Source: Astrothelium macrocarpum (lineage: Eukaryota > Ascomycota > Dothideomycetes > Trypetheliales > Trypetheliaceae). Taken from it: a stretch of 16,383 nt of DNA. The position numbers were made by a program, and so were the translations under genes. Every line of letters begins with the position of its first letter. The first letter of the stretch is position 1. A model generated the notes under the pieces. That model ran no database searches. It was not told the DNA's origin and worked only from the letters and a program-made list of their open reading frames with translations. The stretch covers positions 1 through 16,383 of the forward strand of contig JAGEMR010000260.1 of NCBI GenBank assembly GCA_021030915.1, read 5' to 3'. Of this stretch, positions 1 to 9,380 are shown piece by piece.

Positions 1-1254
1 AATTTATTAATTTAAATAAAATTTTTAAAATCAAATAAAATATAAATAAATTTTTAAAAATTTATTTATAATAAAATGATAATATATTTATATTTTAAAA
101 ATTATTTTGAATATTCTTTTTTAATATAATTTTATTATATATTCAAATAAATAATTTAATTCATTTTATTTTAATTATATATTATATATTGAATTATAAA
201 AATATAATTATTTCGTTTATATAAAATTATTTAAATATAAAAAATATATTCATATTAAATAATTAAAATATATATAAATAATAAAATAATAATATTATAA
301 AATTAATTTTTTTATTTATATAATATTTGATAAAAAAAATTTATATATAATTATTATAATCATTTATGATAAATAAATATCAATAATTTATATATTATTC
401 ATATATTTAAAATTTAAAAATTTCCGTCAATTATTATAATTTTAAATTATTTAATATTCAGCCGTTTTTATTAATTATAAAATAATATTCTGATAATATT
501 TTTTTAAAGAATTAATATATATTTATATATTTATCTTTAAAAATTATTAAAAATATAAATATTTTATTTATTATATTAATATATTCAATTACCGATATCC
601 ATTTTTATTTTTTTATTATAATTTATTATTTTTTTTTTATATCAAAATAGATTAATATTTTAAATAATTATTTTTCATTAATATCAAATCTAAATTCGTT
701 TATATTATAAATATTATAAAATTTATATTTATATTTTTTTTATTATATTTTAAATATATTGAATCAATGATTTATCATTTTATGATTTATTTTTTATATA
801 TGAATAGATTTTAAATGATATATATATATATATTAATAATTTTAAAATATTATTTAATAAAATAATCAATCTAATTATGATCAATTGATTCAAATATAAT
901 ATAAATAATTCATTTATATGATATATATTTAATATATTTAGAATATATTAATTGCGTAAATTCAAATAATAATAAATATATAATTGATATTCTTGAAATA
1001 ATAATCTATTTAATTAAATATATCAGAATTGATTTTTCAGAATTTATAAAAAATTGTTATTATTATTGGTTTTTGATATATGAAATATTTCTATTAAATT
1101 TATATTTTAAAATCAATTCAGCGATTTCAAATTATCGTATAATTTCATAAATTAATAAAAATAAATTTTTAGAATATATAATAATAATAATAATAATTTA
1201 TATTTGATTTTTATATTCTGTATTTTTTGAAGAATTTTTAATAGTCATGATTAA

Positions 1255-1330
1255 TTAGTGTTCGTCGCAAACGGAGCGTATATAATGCGTGCGCCAAACG
1301 ATGGTTTGCGCCAAGCGGTGGGGGTTGACT
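1255..1330. mobile_element. GC island with 17-bp direct repeats, transposon-end-like
   Basis: About 75 bases of normal composition interrupt the AT-rich block. Two adjacent 17-bp units, 1291-1307 and 1308-1324, match at 12 of 17 positions and share the core GCGCCAA. On the minus strand the island begins after TATA with GAGTCAACCCCCACCG, which resembles the AGTCA-type termini of fungal Fot1/pogo elements flanked by TA. Paired repeats just inside an end are what transposase-binding sites look like. This is a resemblance only: no transposase and no partner end are visible nearby. Confidence 0.4.
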
Positions 1331-2482
1331 CTATAATATATTTATCAGATTTATTATGAAATAAATCCATTTTTTATGAATTATCTGAAATATATTCTTT
1401 ATTTATTCATCGAAATTTTAATAAATTGATTTTATTAAATTTCAATTCATTGATTCATTTTATTAATATTATATAAAATAATATTAATGAATAAAAAATA
1501 TTTATTAAATGAATATTTTTGGATTTGATAATAAATATCAATTATCATAATTATTTTCATATTTTAATTGTATCAAATTATTTCAGATTGGAATTCATAT
1601 TCATTTATTATATCAAAATATTAATATCAATATATATTCAGATAATAAATCGCGAATATAAATTAATAATAATATATATTTCAATTTCATATTATTTCAA
1701 TTTATAATAAACGTTAATTGATTAGATATTATTTGAATCATTAAAAATATAAAAAATTCGATTTATATTATATTTATAATTATAATATTGGAATCCGTAT
1801 AAATAGATTCGTTAAAAAATATTTTATATATAATTTTATAAAATGGATATTTATAATAAAGAATAAATATATATATATAATAATTTACGATTATAATTTT
1901 TGATATAATTCTATTATATTTCGTATCTGATAATCTATTTAATTCATTGATTTTTTTATTCAATATTTTCATTAATAATTCTTTAATAAATATTCTAAAA
2001 ATATTTCAATTATTGGAAATAATATATTTTTAAATCAAATCCATATTTTTAAAAGATATAGAATATTTTTTTATCTGATCAATTAAGATTGAAATATATC
2101 AAAATAATAAATATGTGAATAACTGATTTCTATTTCGGATCTGTTTATAATTATTTTAATAATTTTCATTATTTATATTATTTTTTTAATGTGTTGAATG
2201 ATAACGAATTTAATCCATTTTATTATTGAAATCATTTCAATATCTTTTTCTGAATGGATCTAATTTTATAACGGCTGATAATTTCGTGATGAAAGAATTC
2301 GAGAGGCTATGAAGGATGAGATATAGTGCGTTATAAACACCCTGAATAGAATTATTAATAAAACATCAAAAAATACCAAAAAACACCAAATTTCCATATA
2401 AAACAATTTCATATTTTCCAAATTAGATAATATACAACTGAAATTCGAATTTATATTGACAATTTTTCATTATTATATAAAT

Positions 2483-2644
2483 TTGGTGGGAATTTGTGTA
2501 TACGGAACATCTTCGGAGGAATTCAGAAGTGGGGTTTTGAGCTGTTCTGCGCTAGGAGTGTGGATCACGTTTCGCACGGTCCACCACTTTGCACACTGAA
2601 TTTTGAGTCCACTCCACGAATTCGTATACGAATTACTCCACCAA
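2483..2644. mobile_element. 162-bp MITE-like element with imperfect terminal inverted repeats
   Basis: An island of normal composition is bounded by TTGGTGG (2483-2489) and CCACCAA (2638-2644). The ends stay similar further inward, with GTATACG near the left end and CGTATACG near the right end, so the whole reads as a short element with degenerate terminal inverted repeats. It has no coding capacity. Its inner part, 2553-2594, is repeated perfectly in inverted orientation at 4682-4723. No clear target-site duplication is visible, so the exact ends are uncertain. Confidence 0.5.
2553..2594 (+). repeat. 42-bp perfect inverted repeat, arm 1
   Basis: This segment is the exact reverse complement of 4682-4723, about 2.1 kb away, and lies inside the 162-bp element. 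A 42-bp perfect match cannot be chance. It shows either two insertions of one repeat family in opposite orientation or an inversion or rearrangement at the left edge of the gene block. Confidence 0.9.
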
Positions 2645-4657
2645 TATGAAGCCGATTGATTTAGTAATTGAAACAGCGAATGCGTAGAAATAATTTAATT
2701 ATATTCAGATAACAAAATTTTATGGAATTCAGTGTATAACGTTATCACGTCGTTATTAAAGAATCAATAAATCTCATATTGAAATAGTCCATAAAATCCA
2801 GGTCAAATTTTCATAATATCAAAAAAATATATTAATTTTATGAATTAATATATTTATATATCGTGGGATTCTATTTATTATTCGAATAATTTGAAATTTC
2901 GCTATCAATATTATTAAAAAAAAAATTGGAATAAAATGAATAGATTATTTTATAAAATGTCATCGGTCGTAATTGAAATCAGTTTTTTTTATCATTTTTA
3001 ATATCATTTAAAAACGAATAAATAATTATATTGATTTTTAATTATATTTTGAATTGATATAAATTATTAAATTACGTTATTTCATTATTAATATTTTATT
3101 AGATCTTTTTTAAAATTGCCGAATATAATATTTTATTATATAATATATATAATATGAATGAAAAAGATTTTGTTATAAATCAAATAATAAAATACCGTTA
3201 TATATTCAATAGAATAATTTATGAATAAGACCTTTTTCAAAGAATAGATTAGAATGGCTCGCATTTATGGATTATTATTCTTATTTCGATTTTTATAAAC
3301 GGCGAAATTTTATTTCTGATATTTATTTATAATATTCAATCAGATATTATATAAAATTTATAAATTCAATATATGAATTCCATTATTCATAAATACAATT
3401 TTATATTATTTGAAATAGATTGGATAAATAATCAAATTGAATTAATTTGATTAAAAAAAATATTCAATAAAAATATCAAAAATAAAATTAATAATAATTT
3501 AAAATAGCGAATATTTATTATAAATAATTATAGATTTCATTTTATTTAGGAATTTTTTAATTATTATTTTGATCAATGAATTATAATGATTATTTATTTT
3601 TTTCATTTAATTCATCGATTTTAGTTATTAGATATAAATTTATTCAGATCATTAATTGAATATTATAATATTGAATTGGATATTTAATTCCAATATATAT
3701 AAGATTTATTTTCATTAAATAAAATTGATTTTTTTTTATTATTTTGAATAATATATTAAAAAATATTTATAATTAAAAATATTATAAACGAATGATTTAA
3801 AATAGAATTTCAGCCATTTAATTTATTTATTATATTTAATCAAATTCGTATTCAATATATTGAAAAATATTCAGATTAATTCTTTAATTCAGAATTTTCA
3901 ATTATGATCATTATAAAATATTGAAGACAAATTTGTAAATAATTCAATATCAGACTGATATCTTCGGAATATAAAAAAATTGATAAATTTGAAATTTTCA
4001 TATTTTAATAAAATATAAACGTCCATTTTTTTAGAATAGAAAATTCGAATTTCAAAAAAATGATTTGAATTTAAAAATAACGATTGAATACACAAAAATA
4101 ATTGAAGATATCTTTTTAATATCATGAAATAATAATATTCAATTCTAATAAATTTACATTTATTTATGAATTATAATAGAAGAAAAAAAAGATTGAGATA
4201 ATTAAAAAATAATAAAAGGAAATTCAAAAGGTATAAAAAGAGGCTGATAAATAAATTGAAATTGAATGAAAGATATAACGAAAACGCGACCGAGAGGAAA
4301 TTCAGAAATAGCGAAAGATTGAACGAATTATTAAAAAATAGCAGAAATAGAAGATTGTTAAATAATGAATAATGAATAAATAATTCAAAGACGAATTATA
4401 ATGAAAATAGTGAAAATAATAAAAATAACGAAAAACGCCAAATAATATTCAAAATATTGTAATGATAGATGCGGAGAATTCAAATGAAATATAAACGAAT
4501 TCTTATTTAAATCATTCAGAACGTCAAATATAAATTCCATTACGTTTCAAAAATTAAATTTAATGGCTTATTTGACGCGTATGAATTAACATTATTGAAT
4601 CCATTTAATTTCATCTTATTATTTATTATTATTATTGAGATAATCTAATTTGAACAC

Positions 4658-4723
4658 TTGGTGGTGAGAATTAATTTGAGGGTGCAAAGTGGTGGACCGT
4701 GCGAAACGTGATCCACACTCCTA
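4658..4723 (-). mobile_element. Partial inverted copy of the 162-bp element (arm 2 at 4682-4723)
   Basis: It begins with the terminal TTGGTGG (4658-4664), as in the reverse complement of the element at 2483-2644, then has about 26 fewer bases before the 42-bp perfect match. Homology may continue a few bases past 4723 with a 2-base gap. The copy ends 14 bases before the stop codon of the acetyltransferase gene, so it forms the border between AT-rich DNA and the gene block and probably lies in that gene's 3' untranslated region. Confidence 0.7.
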
Positions 4724-4736
4724 TGGCGCTCCGTCT

Positions 4737-5459
4737 CTACCCATTGCGGAAACTTCCGCCCTGTCTTCCTTGTGTGCTTTTCTTCCTGCGCATGAAACTG
4801 ATATCAGGCAGCTTTCGGCTCTTGAACTCGTCTTGTACATGAAATTCCATGTGCTCAATCTCCGTAAAGAATCCACATTTCTGATAGCATTTTCTTGCCA
4901 CCGGAGTTGATTCGACAATAGCCTCCAACCCAAGCTCATCCGCTTTTGCGCATCCCCATCGTGTCAACATTTCTCCCACTCCCCCATATTGACTGTCGGG
5001 ATGAACTGCCAGCACTTCCAACACCAGAACACCTTTCTCTTCCGACGCTTCAAAAACAGCTTTGCGTCGGGGTTGTACATAAGAAAACCAAATTTGTTCT
5101 ACAAAGCGTTTTTCAGCGTCACCTTCATCAAGCGATCCCCAGATGGCTTCAACGTCTTCAAAGTCTGACACATCTTCTGGAGGCGGGTTCTTCGAGGATG
5201 CCATATGAGTCCATATTGCAAAGCCCAAGACACGGTTGTTTTTCTCGGCTTTTATGAAATGTGCATCAGAATCGGAAGCAAGCCATTTTCGAAGCCTTTC
5301 TGTGGCTTGCGGACGGCCAGTGGTGTCGTGAAAGGGAAAGAATATATCAACAAATGGTGCATCATGCTTGAAAGCAGCAGAAATAATTTCCATGCAATAT
5401 GGAATGTCAACTTCGCTGCAGTCACCGATGCTGGTAGATGCGTCAACTTCAGATGCCAT
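4737..5459 (-). CDS. GNAT-family N-acetyltransferase
   Basis: This intronless gene encodes 240 residues. I chose the ATG at 5459 because an in-frame TGA lies a short way upstream with only TTG/GTG codons between. The acetyl-CoA binding motif A is clear: beta strand VLVLEVLAVHPDSQ (about 144-157) followed by QYGGVG (157-162), fitting the GNAT Q/R-x-x-G-x-G/A loop. Motif B follows at about 180-198 (EAIVEST, then ARKCYQKCGF). Residues 15-90 form the usual N-terminal half, ending in a VLGFAIW strand. The C-terminal 20 residues are basic (RRKK) and the protein is probably soluble. The substrate cannot be told; fungal relatives of this size include many uncharacterised small-molecule acetyltransferases. 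It is the leftmost gene of the block, and its stop abuts the repeat border. No decay is visible. Confidence 0.9.
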   Translation of the reverse strand: MASEVDASTSIGDCSEVDIPYCMEIISAAFKHDAPFVDIFFPFHDTTGRPQATERLRKWLASDSDAHFIKAEKNNRVLGFAIWTHMASSKNPPPEDVSDFEDVEAIWGSLDEGDAEKRFVEQIWFSYVQPRRKAVFEASEEKGVLVLEVLAVHPDSQYGGVGEMLTRWGCAKADELGLEAIVESTPVARKCYQKCGFFTEIEHMEFHVQDEFKSRKLPDISFMRRKKSTQGRQGGSFRNG

Positions 5460-6053
5460 TGAGTTGCCTAGAACCACCAAGACTGGTCACAATATGCGGA
5501 AGCGGGAAGCATTTAGATGCTATGGAAGGCTTCTAATGAGAACTCGATGACCTTGCCTACTGCTTTCATCAAATGTCTGGCGCATACAAGGCGGCACGCG
5601 TGATAACCTACATCTAAATACCGTGATGAGATGATCGCGCCAAGCTGGTCATTGGGTTCAAGCGGGGTAGGATCCACGCATTAGTCCTATTTCTCAAGCC
5701 TTTGTCTACACTCACTCACTACTCAAAGATGGCTCATAATTGTTCAGTCTGGTCAACAAAGCTTATTTAAACCTAAAACTAGCATGGTGTCCGATACTTC
5801 TTTACAGTAAAGACAAAACGTAGAGTGCACGAAACAACCTACACATCGCCCGCAGTGCAAAATCCAAGGACCGTACTCTATCTAGCCAAGGGAAACACCG
5901 GGCTGCTTTCAAAGCTGATACAACTTTTCCATTATACTGCAAAATTCGCCGTCAAAAAGGCAATATTTGATTCTCCGTTTTATAAATAGCTGAGTGCTGC
6001 TCAGCAGCAGAAGTAGCTGAATGCACTACTATGGAATGCGATAGGTAAAGCTA
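5460..6053. other. Intergenic stretch without a recognised gene
   Basis: These 594 bases have normal composition and lie upstream of the acetyltransferase gene and downstream of the cysteine-rich open frame, both minus strand. I see no coding segment longer than about 60 codons with any family character, no tRNA-like folding and no repeat. It presumably holds the acetyltransferase promoter. Confidence 0.6.
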
Positions 6054-6845
6054 TCAAGACCATGTGTAATCGTAAAAGTCCACCGTTGGGGCAGGTATTG
6101 TTGCAAACCATTCTGGGTCGACCGATACTGATACTTGAAGGGAATTTGCCCCGACAGACTTTCCAACATAAGTTAGTTCGCTGCAATTTTTGCACGAGAC
6201 TGCCTCGCTAATGATCTTTGGTTTATTTGGGGTACTTCGCTGGCGCATAACCAGAATAGAAATCTCGTAAGCTCGAGAGTCAAGACCACTGGTAGCACAC
6301 TTCAACAATACCATAAGACCCCTTTGCCGAATTATTGGCTTAACTATTCGGGTTGCTACTGAGTATACATATTCAGGCCGAGAACGAAAAGTGAGCGGGC
6401 GAGAATGACGAACTTGTTCTCCTAGAATAGACCATGCTGTTGGATGTTGTTGGGTGAGCCTGTCAGATCGGTTGATACAACTGTGATCGGAAGGGCAATT
6501 CCCATGAAAACGATTTTCTTTCCTTGATCTATCTTGGTCAATCAGACCAGATCCGGCTGGTCCACAAGACAGAGAATAGTTTCCTGAAGGTGCAAGAGTA
6601 TTTATGCATTCCGAACCTGCAAATTGGGTAAGGCTTGAATATCCCAGTGGTGGGCAATCATCGATAGCAAAAGCGCACTCTTGTCTCTTGGCTATGGTAG
6701 CTTGAAGTACGCAAAGAAAAACGGAAAGACAAAACTGGACGGAAGATTCGTAACTGGGATGACGACAATGTACTGAAGTAGCCCGTACTTGTTGGTATGT
6801 GAAACGACAAAGGCACTGCCCTCCTAAGTATTCTTCGGCGATGTC
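6054..6845 (-). CDS. Open frame for a putative secreted cysteine-rich protein, start unresolved
   Basis: After an in-frame TAG (6846-6848) the minus strand stays open for 263 codons to TGA at 6054-6056. The first ATG in this frame lies only near 6314, so the true start must be in an upstream exon or is lost. A hydrophobic stretch FCLSVFLCVLQATIA (6734-6690) followed by KRQ looks like the core of a signal peptide with a Kex2-like basic pair. The following region of about 210 residues has nine cysteines, including GNCPSDHSC, and later SCKNC. The last 85 residues, ending DFYDYTWS, look like a beta-rich domain but match no family I know. Predicted destination: secretory pathway or cell exterior. 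It could be an effector-like secreted protein; it could also be decayed, since no start is visible and the codons before 6734 look non-coding. Confidence 0.5.
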   Translation of the reverse strand, partial: DIAEEYLGGQCLCRFTYQQVRATSVHCRHPSYESSVQFCLSVFLCVLQATIAKRQECAFAIDDCPPLGYSSLTQFAGSECINTLAPSGNYSLSCGPAGSGLIDQDRSRKENRFHGNCPSDHSCINRSDRLTQQHPTAWSILGEQVRHSRPLTFRSRPEYVYSVATRIVKPIIRQRGLMVLLKCATSGLDSRAYEISILVMRQRSTPNKPKIISEAVSCKNCSELTYVGKSVGANSLQVSVSVDPEWFATIPAPTVDFYDYTWS

Positions 6846-6917
6846 CTAAAAATAATCTTTTTCTAAGCGCAAACCCTTCGTGCCCCAATGGAAACCCTTT
6901 TTTGATTAATGATAGTG

Positions 6918-7253
6918 CTAAACAAAGTTTGCAAAATCTGATCTAATACATGTTGCTTTAAGGCGCTCTTGTTCCCGTCTTGGTTTCCGCGGTTCAGCCG
7001 AGCTAGAACAGCGGTGACTGGGCCGAAACAGGCAACTAATTCCCCAACACATAACGCTATGGTAGTTTTCAGCTTCGAGAAGCACCACACCAAGACCTTC
7101 TTGGGTGAGCAGAAAGGCCGTATGTGAGCCAGCTTGACTACTGTGCACAACAAGGATAGAAGTCTGCGTGAGTACGGTTACTTTGCGTGAATCACGATGA
7201 GTCATACGTGTTCTCTCTAGTCCACGAAGCTTATTCAATTCCAATACTGGCAC
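6918..7253 (-). pseudogene. Relic of an FAD-dependent enzyme, halogenase-like N-terminus
   Basis: The minus-strand frame from about 7170 reads ILVV, four non-matching residues, AGSHTAFLLTQEG and then VVLLEAENY. This is the spacing of the beta-alpha-beta FAD-binding unit of flavin monooxygenases and halogenases, but the glycines of GxGxxG are replaced (HSSQAG). Just downstream, in a different frame (about 7058-7040), VGELVACF appears where flavin-dependent halogenases of the tryptophan-halogenase family (PF04820) carry their GES motif. The remaining domains are absent or unreadable: no intact second glycine motif and no catalytic lysine context. Lost glycines, a frameshift and loss of the C-terminal part indicate a pseudogene. 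Halogenases of this type occur in AflR/AflS-regulated clusters such as geodin and pestheic acid, which fits the regulators found here. The family call within flavin enzymes is tentative. Confidence 0.4.
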
Positions 7254-7634
7254 TATATCCGGTGGTTCTCGACAGCGATGGCGTGTTTATAAACGTGCAC
7301 GGACAATTCACAGCGAGTTGAGAGCTATTCTCAGTTCCAACATATTGACAACATAGACAATGACCAGAATATCAGAGTGATAGGTCAGCTGCAGGCAATA
7401 TTTTGTTATTTCAAATCCTTCACCAGTCTCGTTCTGGTTGGGAGATAGAGCAGACCCAAAGACTTTGTAGCTCGTCGCTTTATGATAGCATGCCCGTCCA
7501 ATTTTTCGGGATAGGAGTCGTGGTCCTTTGTTTAGCAATACCCAGCAGACCAGGAACAACGGGCCGTGAAACAAGCACATCAGCCACCAACACGGACATC
7601 TGTGATCCAATAGCCTGTGAGGGGCATCAACTGT
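7254..7634. other. Stretch without a supported gene
   Basis: One 100-codon frame (7308-7610 minus) contains a hydrophobic, tryptophan- and cysteine-rich run that could mimic a membrane segment, and overlapping frames also look partly coding. No family is recognisable and no frame is clearly preferred. It may be decayed sequence from the same minus-strand unit as its neighbours. Confidence 0.4.
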
Positions 7635-7995
7635 TTATCGGTAAGGGATCGAGTGGCCAGATACAGTAAATCGGACCGGTGTTTCGAAAAGGCTGAAAGG
7701 GGGAAAACCATGCTGAGGCAGATGTCCATTCGGGACTAGATCTCTCTGCATCTTACGTTTTGCCAAAGCTTGGGCTTCTTTTGCCTTAATGGCAAGATGT
7801 TCTGCGATCTGTTTCAAGACAAATTACCCAAAAGTTGTGGATGTCTATGAGGATATCAATGTTGAGCGTATCAAAGAGACTTGTAGAGCCAAGATTCTTA
7901 CCAGAGCCCCAGCTGGCGAGGGGTCGATCCGTGCATTTATTTGAATGCGAAAGAGTCTCCAGAATTGAGTTACAAAGCGCTCTAGGATGACACGG
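7635..7995 (-). CDS. Two-exon coding-like fragment, unknown function
   Basis: A minus-strand frame down to 7902 ends with DPSPAGAL at a GTAAGA donor. A 93-nt intron (7901-7809, ending AAACAG) joins it in phase 0 to a 57-codon exon (7808-7638, stop at 7635-7637). That exon starts IAEHLAIKAKEAQALAKR, an alanine- and lysine-rich helical segment. The phase match and the good donor argue for a real or former gene. No start codon is found, and the C-terminal end may run past the apparent stop through another intron. I do not recognise the protein. Confidence 0.25.
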
Positions 7996-9380
7996 AATCG
8001 TTGATCTATTCCCTGGTCAGATCACAGATGAAGGTTGAGAGGATTCGAATTTGGTAAAAAGAAACGACAGCACCGTGTACGTAGATCCGTAATTTGCAAA
8101 GCGGCTCGTGCTCCCCAACACTTCGAGACGATTTGGAAGCACCTTCAATCAGCAGTCACAACACCTGTGCTGGATTCACGGTACCATTGGAAGGCAAAGC
8201 TCAGGCATTTCTCTGCACGTTGATGATAAGTCACGTACCACTAATCGAAAACGGTATATGCACAAAGCCTTAGAAAGCTATACACCACACCGCTTAGAGA
8301 TCCTATTAGAATGTTGCAAGATGGCCCTGCATAGATACGGTAGTTATATTCAACCGTATGATATGTTACCGCTCAACGCGTCTGGCGAAGAACACGGACC
8401 CTAGACGTCTGACATGAAAAATAACCTGTGCTATGTCTTCCTTGATGTGTTTTGCTCGGATGATAGGGCTAATTAAGCCACAATAAAGGACTCTGGTACC
8501 AGAAACTCTGCAAAGCACGTTGAGATTTGTCAGAACTAACCCCGCGCGCGTCGAACACCATCTGAGCAGTAACTTGCGAACCCTGAGTCTCCACGCTCGT
8601 GAAAATGGGTCAGACGGAATGCGGCATGCTTCCCGTGCTGCCGCCAAGGCCGCCTGAGGCAGAATGCTCTGGACTGATACCTCGAAAATAAGACAACCAG
8701 AAAGATCAGCGCAAGGTTAGGGACCACTGTGGGTCGTTTGTACGGCTAGATAGCAATGACAATCTACCATTGTTGGTTGAATCGTAATGGCGGTTCATCC
8801 CTTATCAGAAATGCCGAAGAGTCTCCCCTTGGCGCACTGCCAAATGCTGCTTTTTGGAGTTGCACTGACCAGGATCTTCAAACTTCGTCATTGTTTCACG
8901 GCATGAGCCGTAGCTTCCCCGCCACCCGTGTACCCGGCTAAAAGAGTAGTTTACACCCCAAAATCTGGTCGTTCAAGTTAGAGTTCTTGCAAGGATTACA
9001 GTGTTTATAGTTTGAACACATTCTGAATCGTATGTATCTCTATTCTGCTTCAAGTTGTTTCCCGTTTTTTTTTTGATGAAAAAAATTGGGTTTGGTAAAG
9101 AACTATCGATGCGGCAGCGCGCCGCGCTGCATGTACCTTTTAGCCTGATTCCGTGGCATCATGCATGTTGTTAAGAGTGGCGTTGCAGCCTCACGCCCTT
9201 TTTGACAGACGTCCGTCCTCCATCAATTTCACTCGTAACCGCGAATTGTTCTCAGTGGAAGACTTTGGTTCGGAAATGTTGCTGAAGACTGTCAGTTAAA
9301 TTACACTATCTTATCACGTCTCACAGTGACCCCGTGGATGTCTGATAATAATTGCTTTTCAGAGACTATTGAATTGAACC
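7996..9380. other. 1.4-kb stretch without a recognised gene
   Basis: Composition is normal. The longest frames (8366-8647 minus, 93 codons; 8108-8404 plus, 98 codons) are arginine-, serine- or histidine-rich with no family signal, and neighbouring frames look equally good, as expected of non-coding or decayed DNA. A T/A-rich run lies at about 9064-9086, and a GC-rich perfect palindrome (9114-9130) is listed separately. Confidence 0.5.
9114..9130. repeat. 17-nt perfect palindrome, GC-rich
   Basis: GCAGCGCG and CGCGCTGC flank a single central C, so both strands read almost alike. It lies in the gene-free stretch, 28 bases downstream of a T/A-rich run. It could be a dimeric protein-binding site or a small hairpin. 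No function can be assigned. Confidence 0.6.

Larger units (their letters stand above)
1..4657. other. AT-rich block (left), gene-free
   Basis: This block is extremely AT-rich: in bases 1-420 I count nine C and six G. Composition rises toward the right end (about 4.2-4.6 kb) but stays AT-rich. Open frames here are short and read mainly I, N, Y, K, F and L, as expected from AT-rich noise, and none shows a domain. Surviving C bases sit almost always in TpC and surviving G bases in GpA. Short simple repeats occur, such as (TA)n near 818-834 and (ATA)n near 1179-1197. The likely origin is repeat DNA degraded by C-to-T mutation, as in the AT-isochores of RIP-affected ascomycetes. A centromeric or subtelomeric origin is also possible. 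Small islands of normal composition inside it are listed separately. Confidence 0.85.

Noticed and set aside
1519..1972. Short open frames of 60-70 codons in the left AT-rich block
   Set aside because: They consist almost wholly of I, N, Y, K, F and L, as AT-rich noise gives, and show no domain. The same holds for the frame at 3898-4125.
1..4657. Left AT-rich block as inserted mitochondrial DNA
   Set aside because: No mitochondrial gene, tRNA or rRNA is recognisable, and the residual base context and GC islands fit degraded nuclear repeats better.
4946..5257. Plus-strand open frames of 85-103 codons at 4946-5462
   Set aside because: They lie opposite the acetyltransferase gene, whose frame carries recognisable GNAT motifs.
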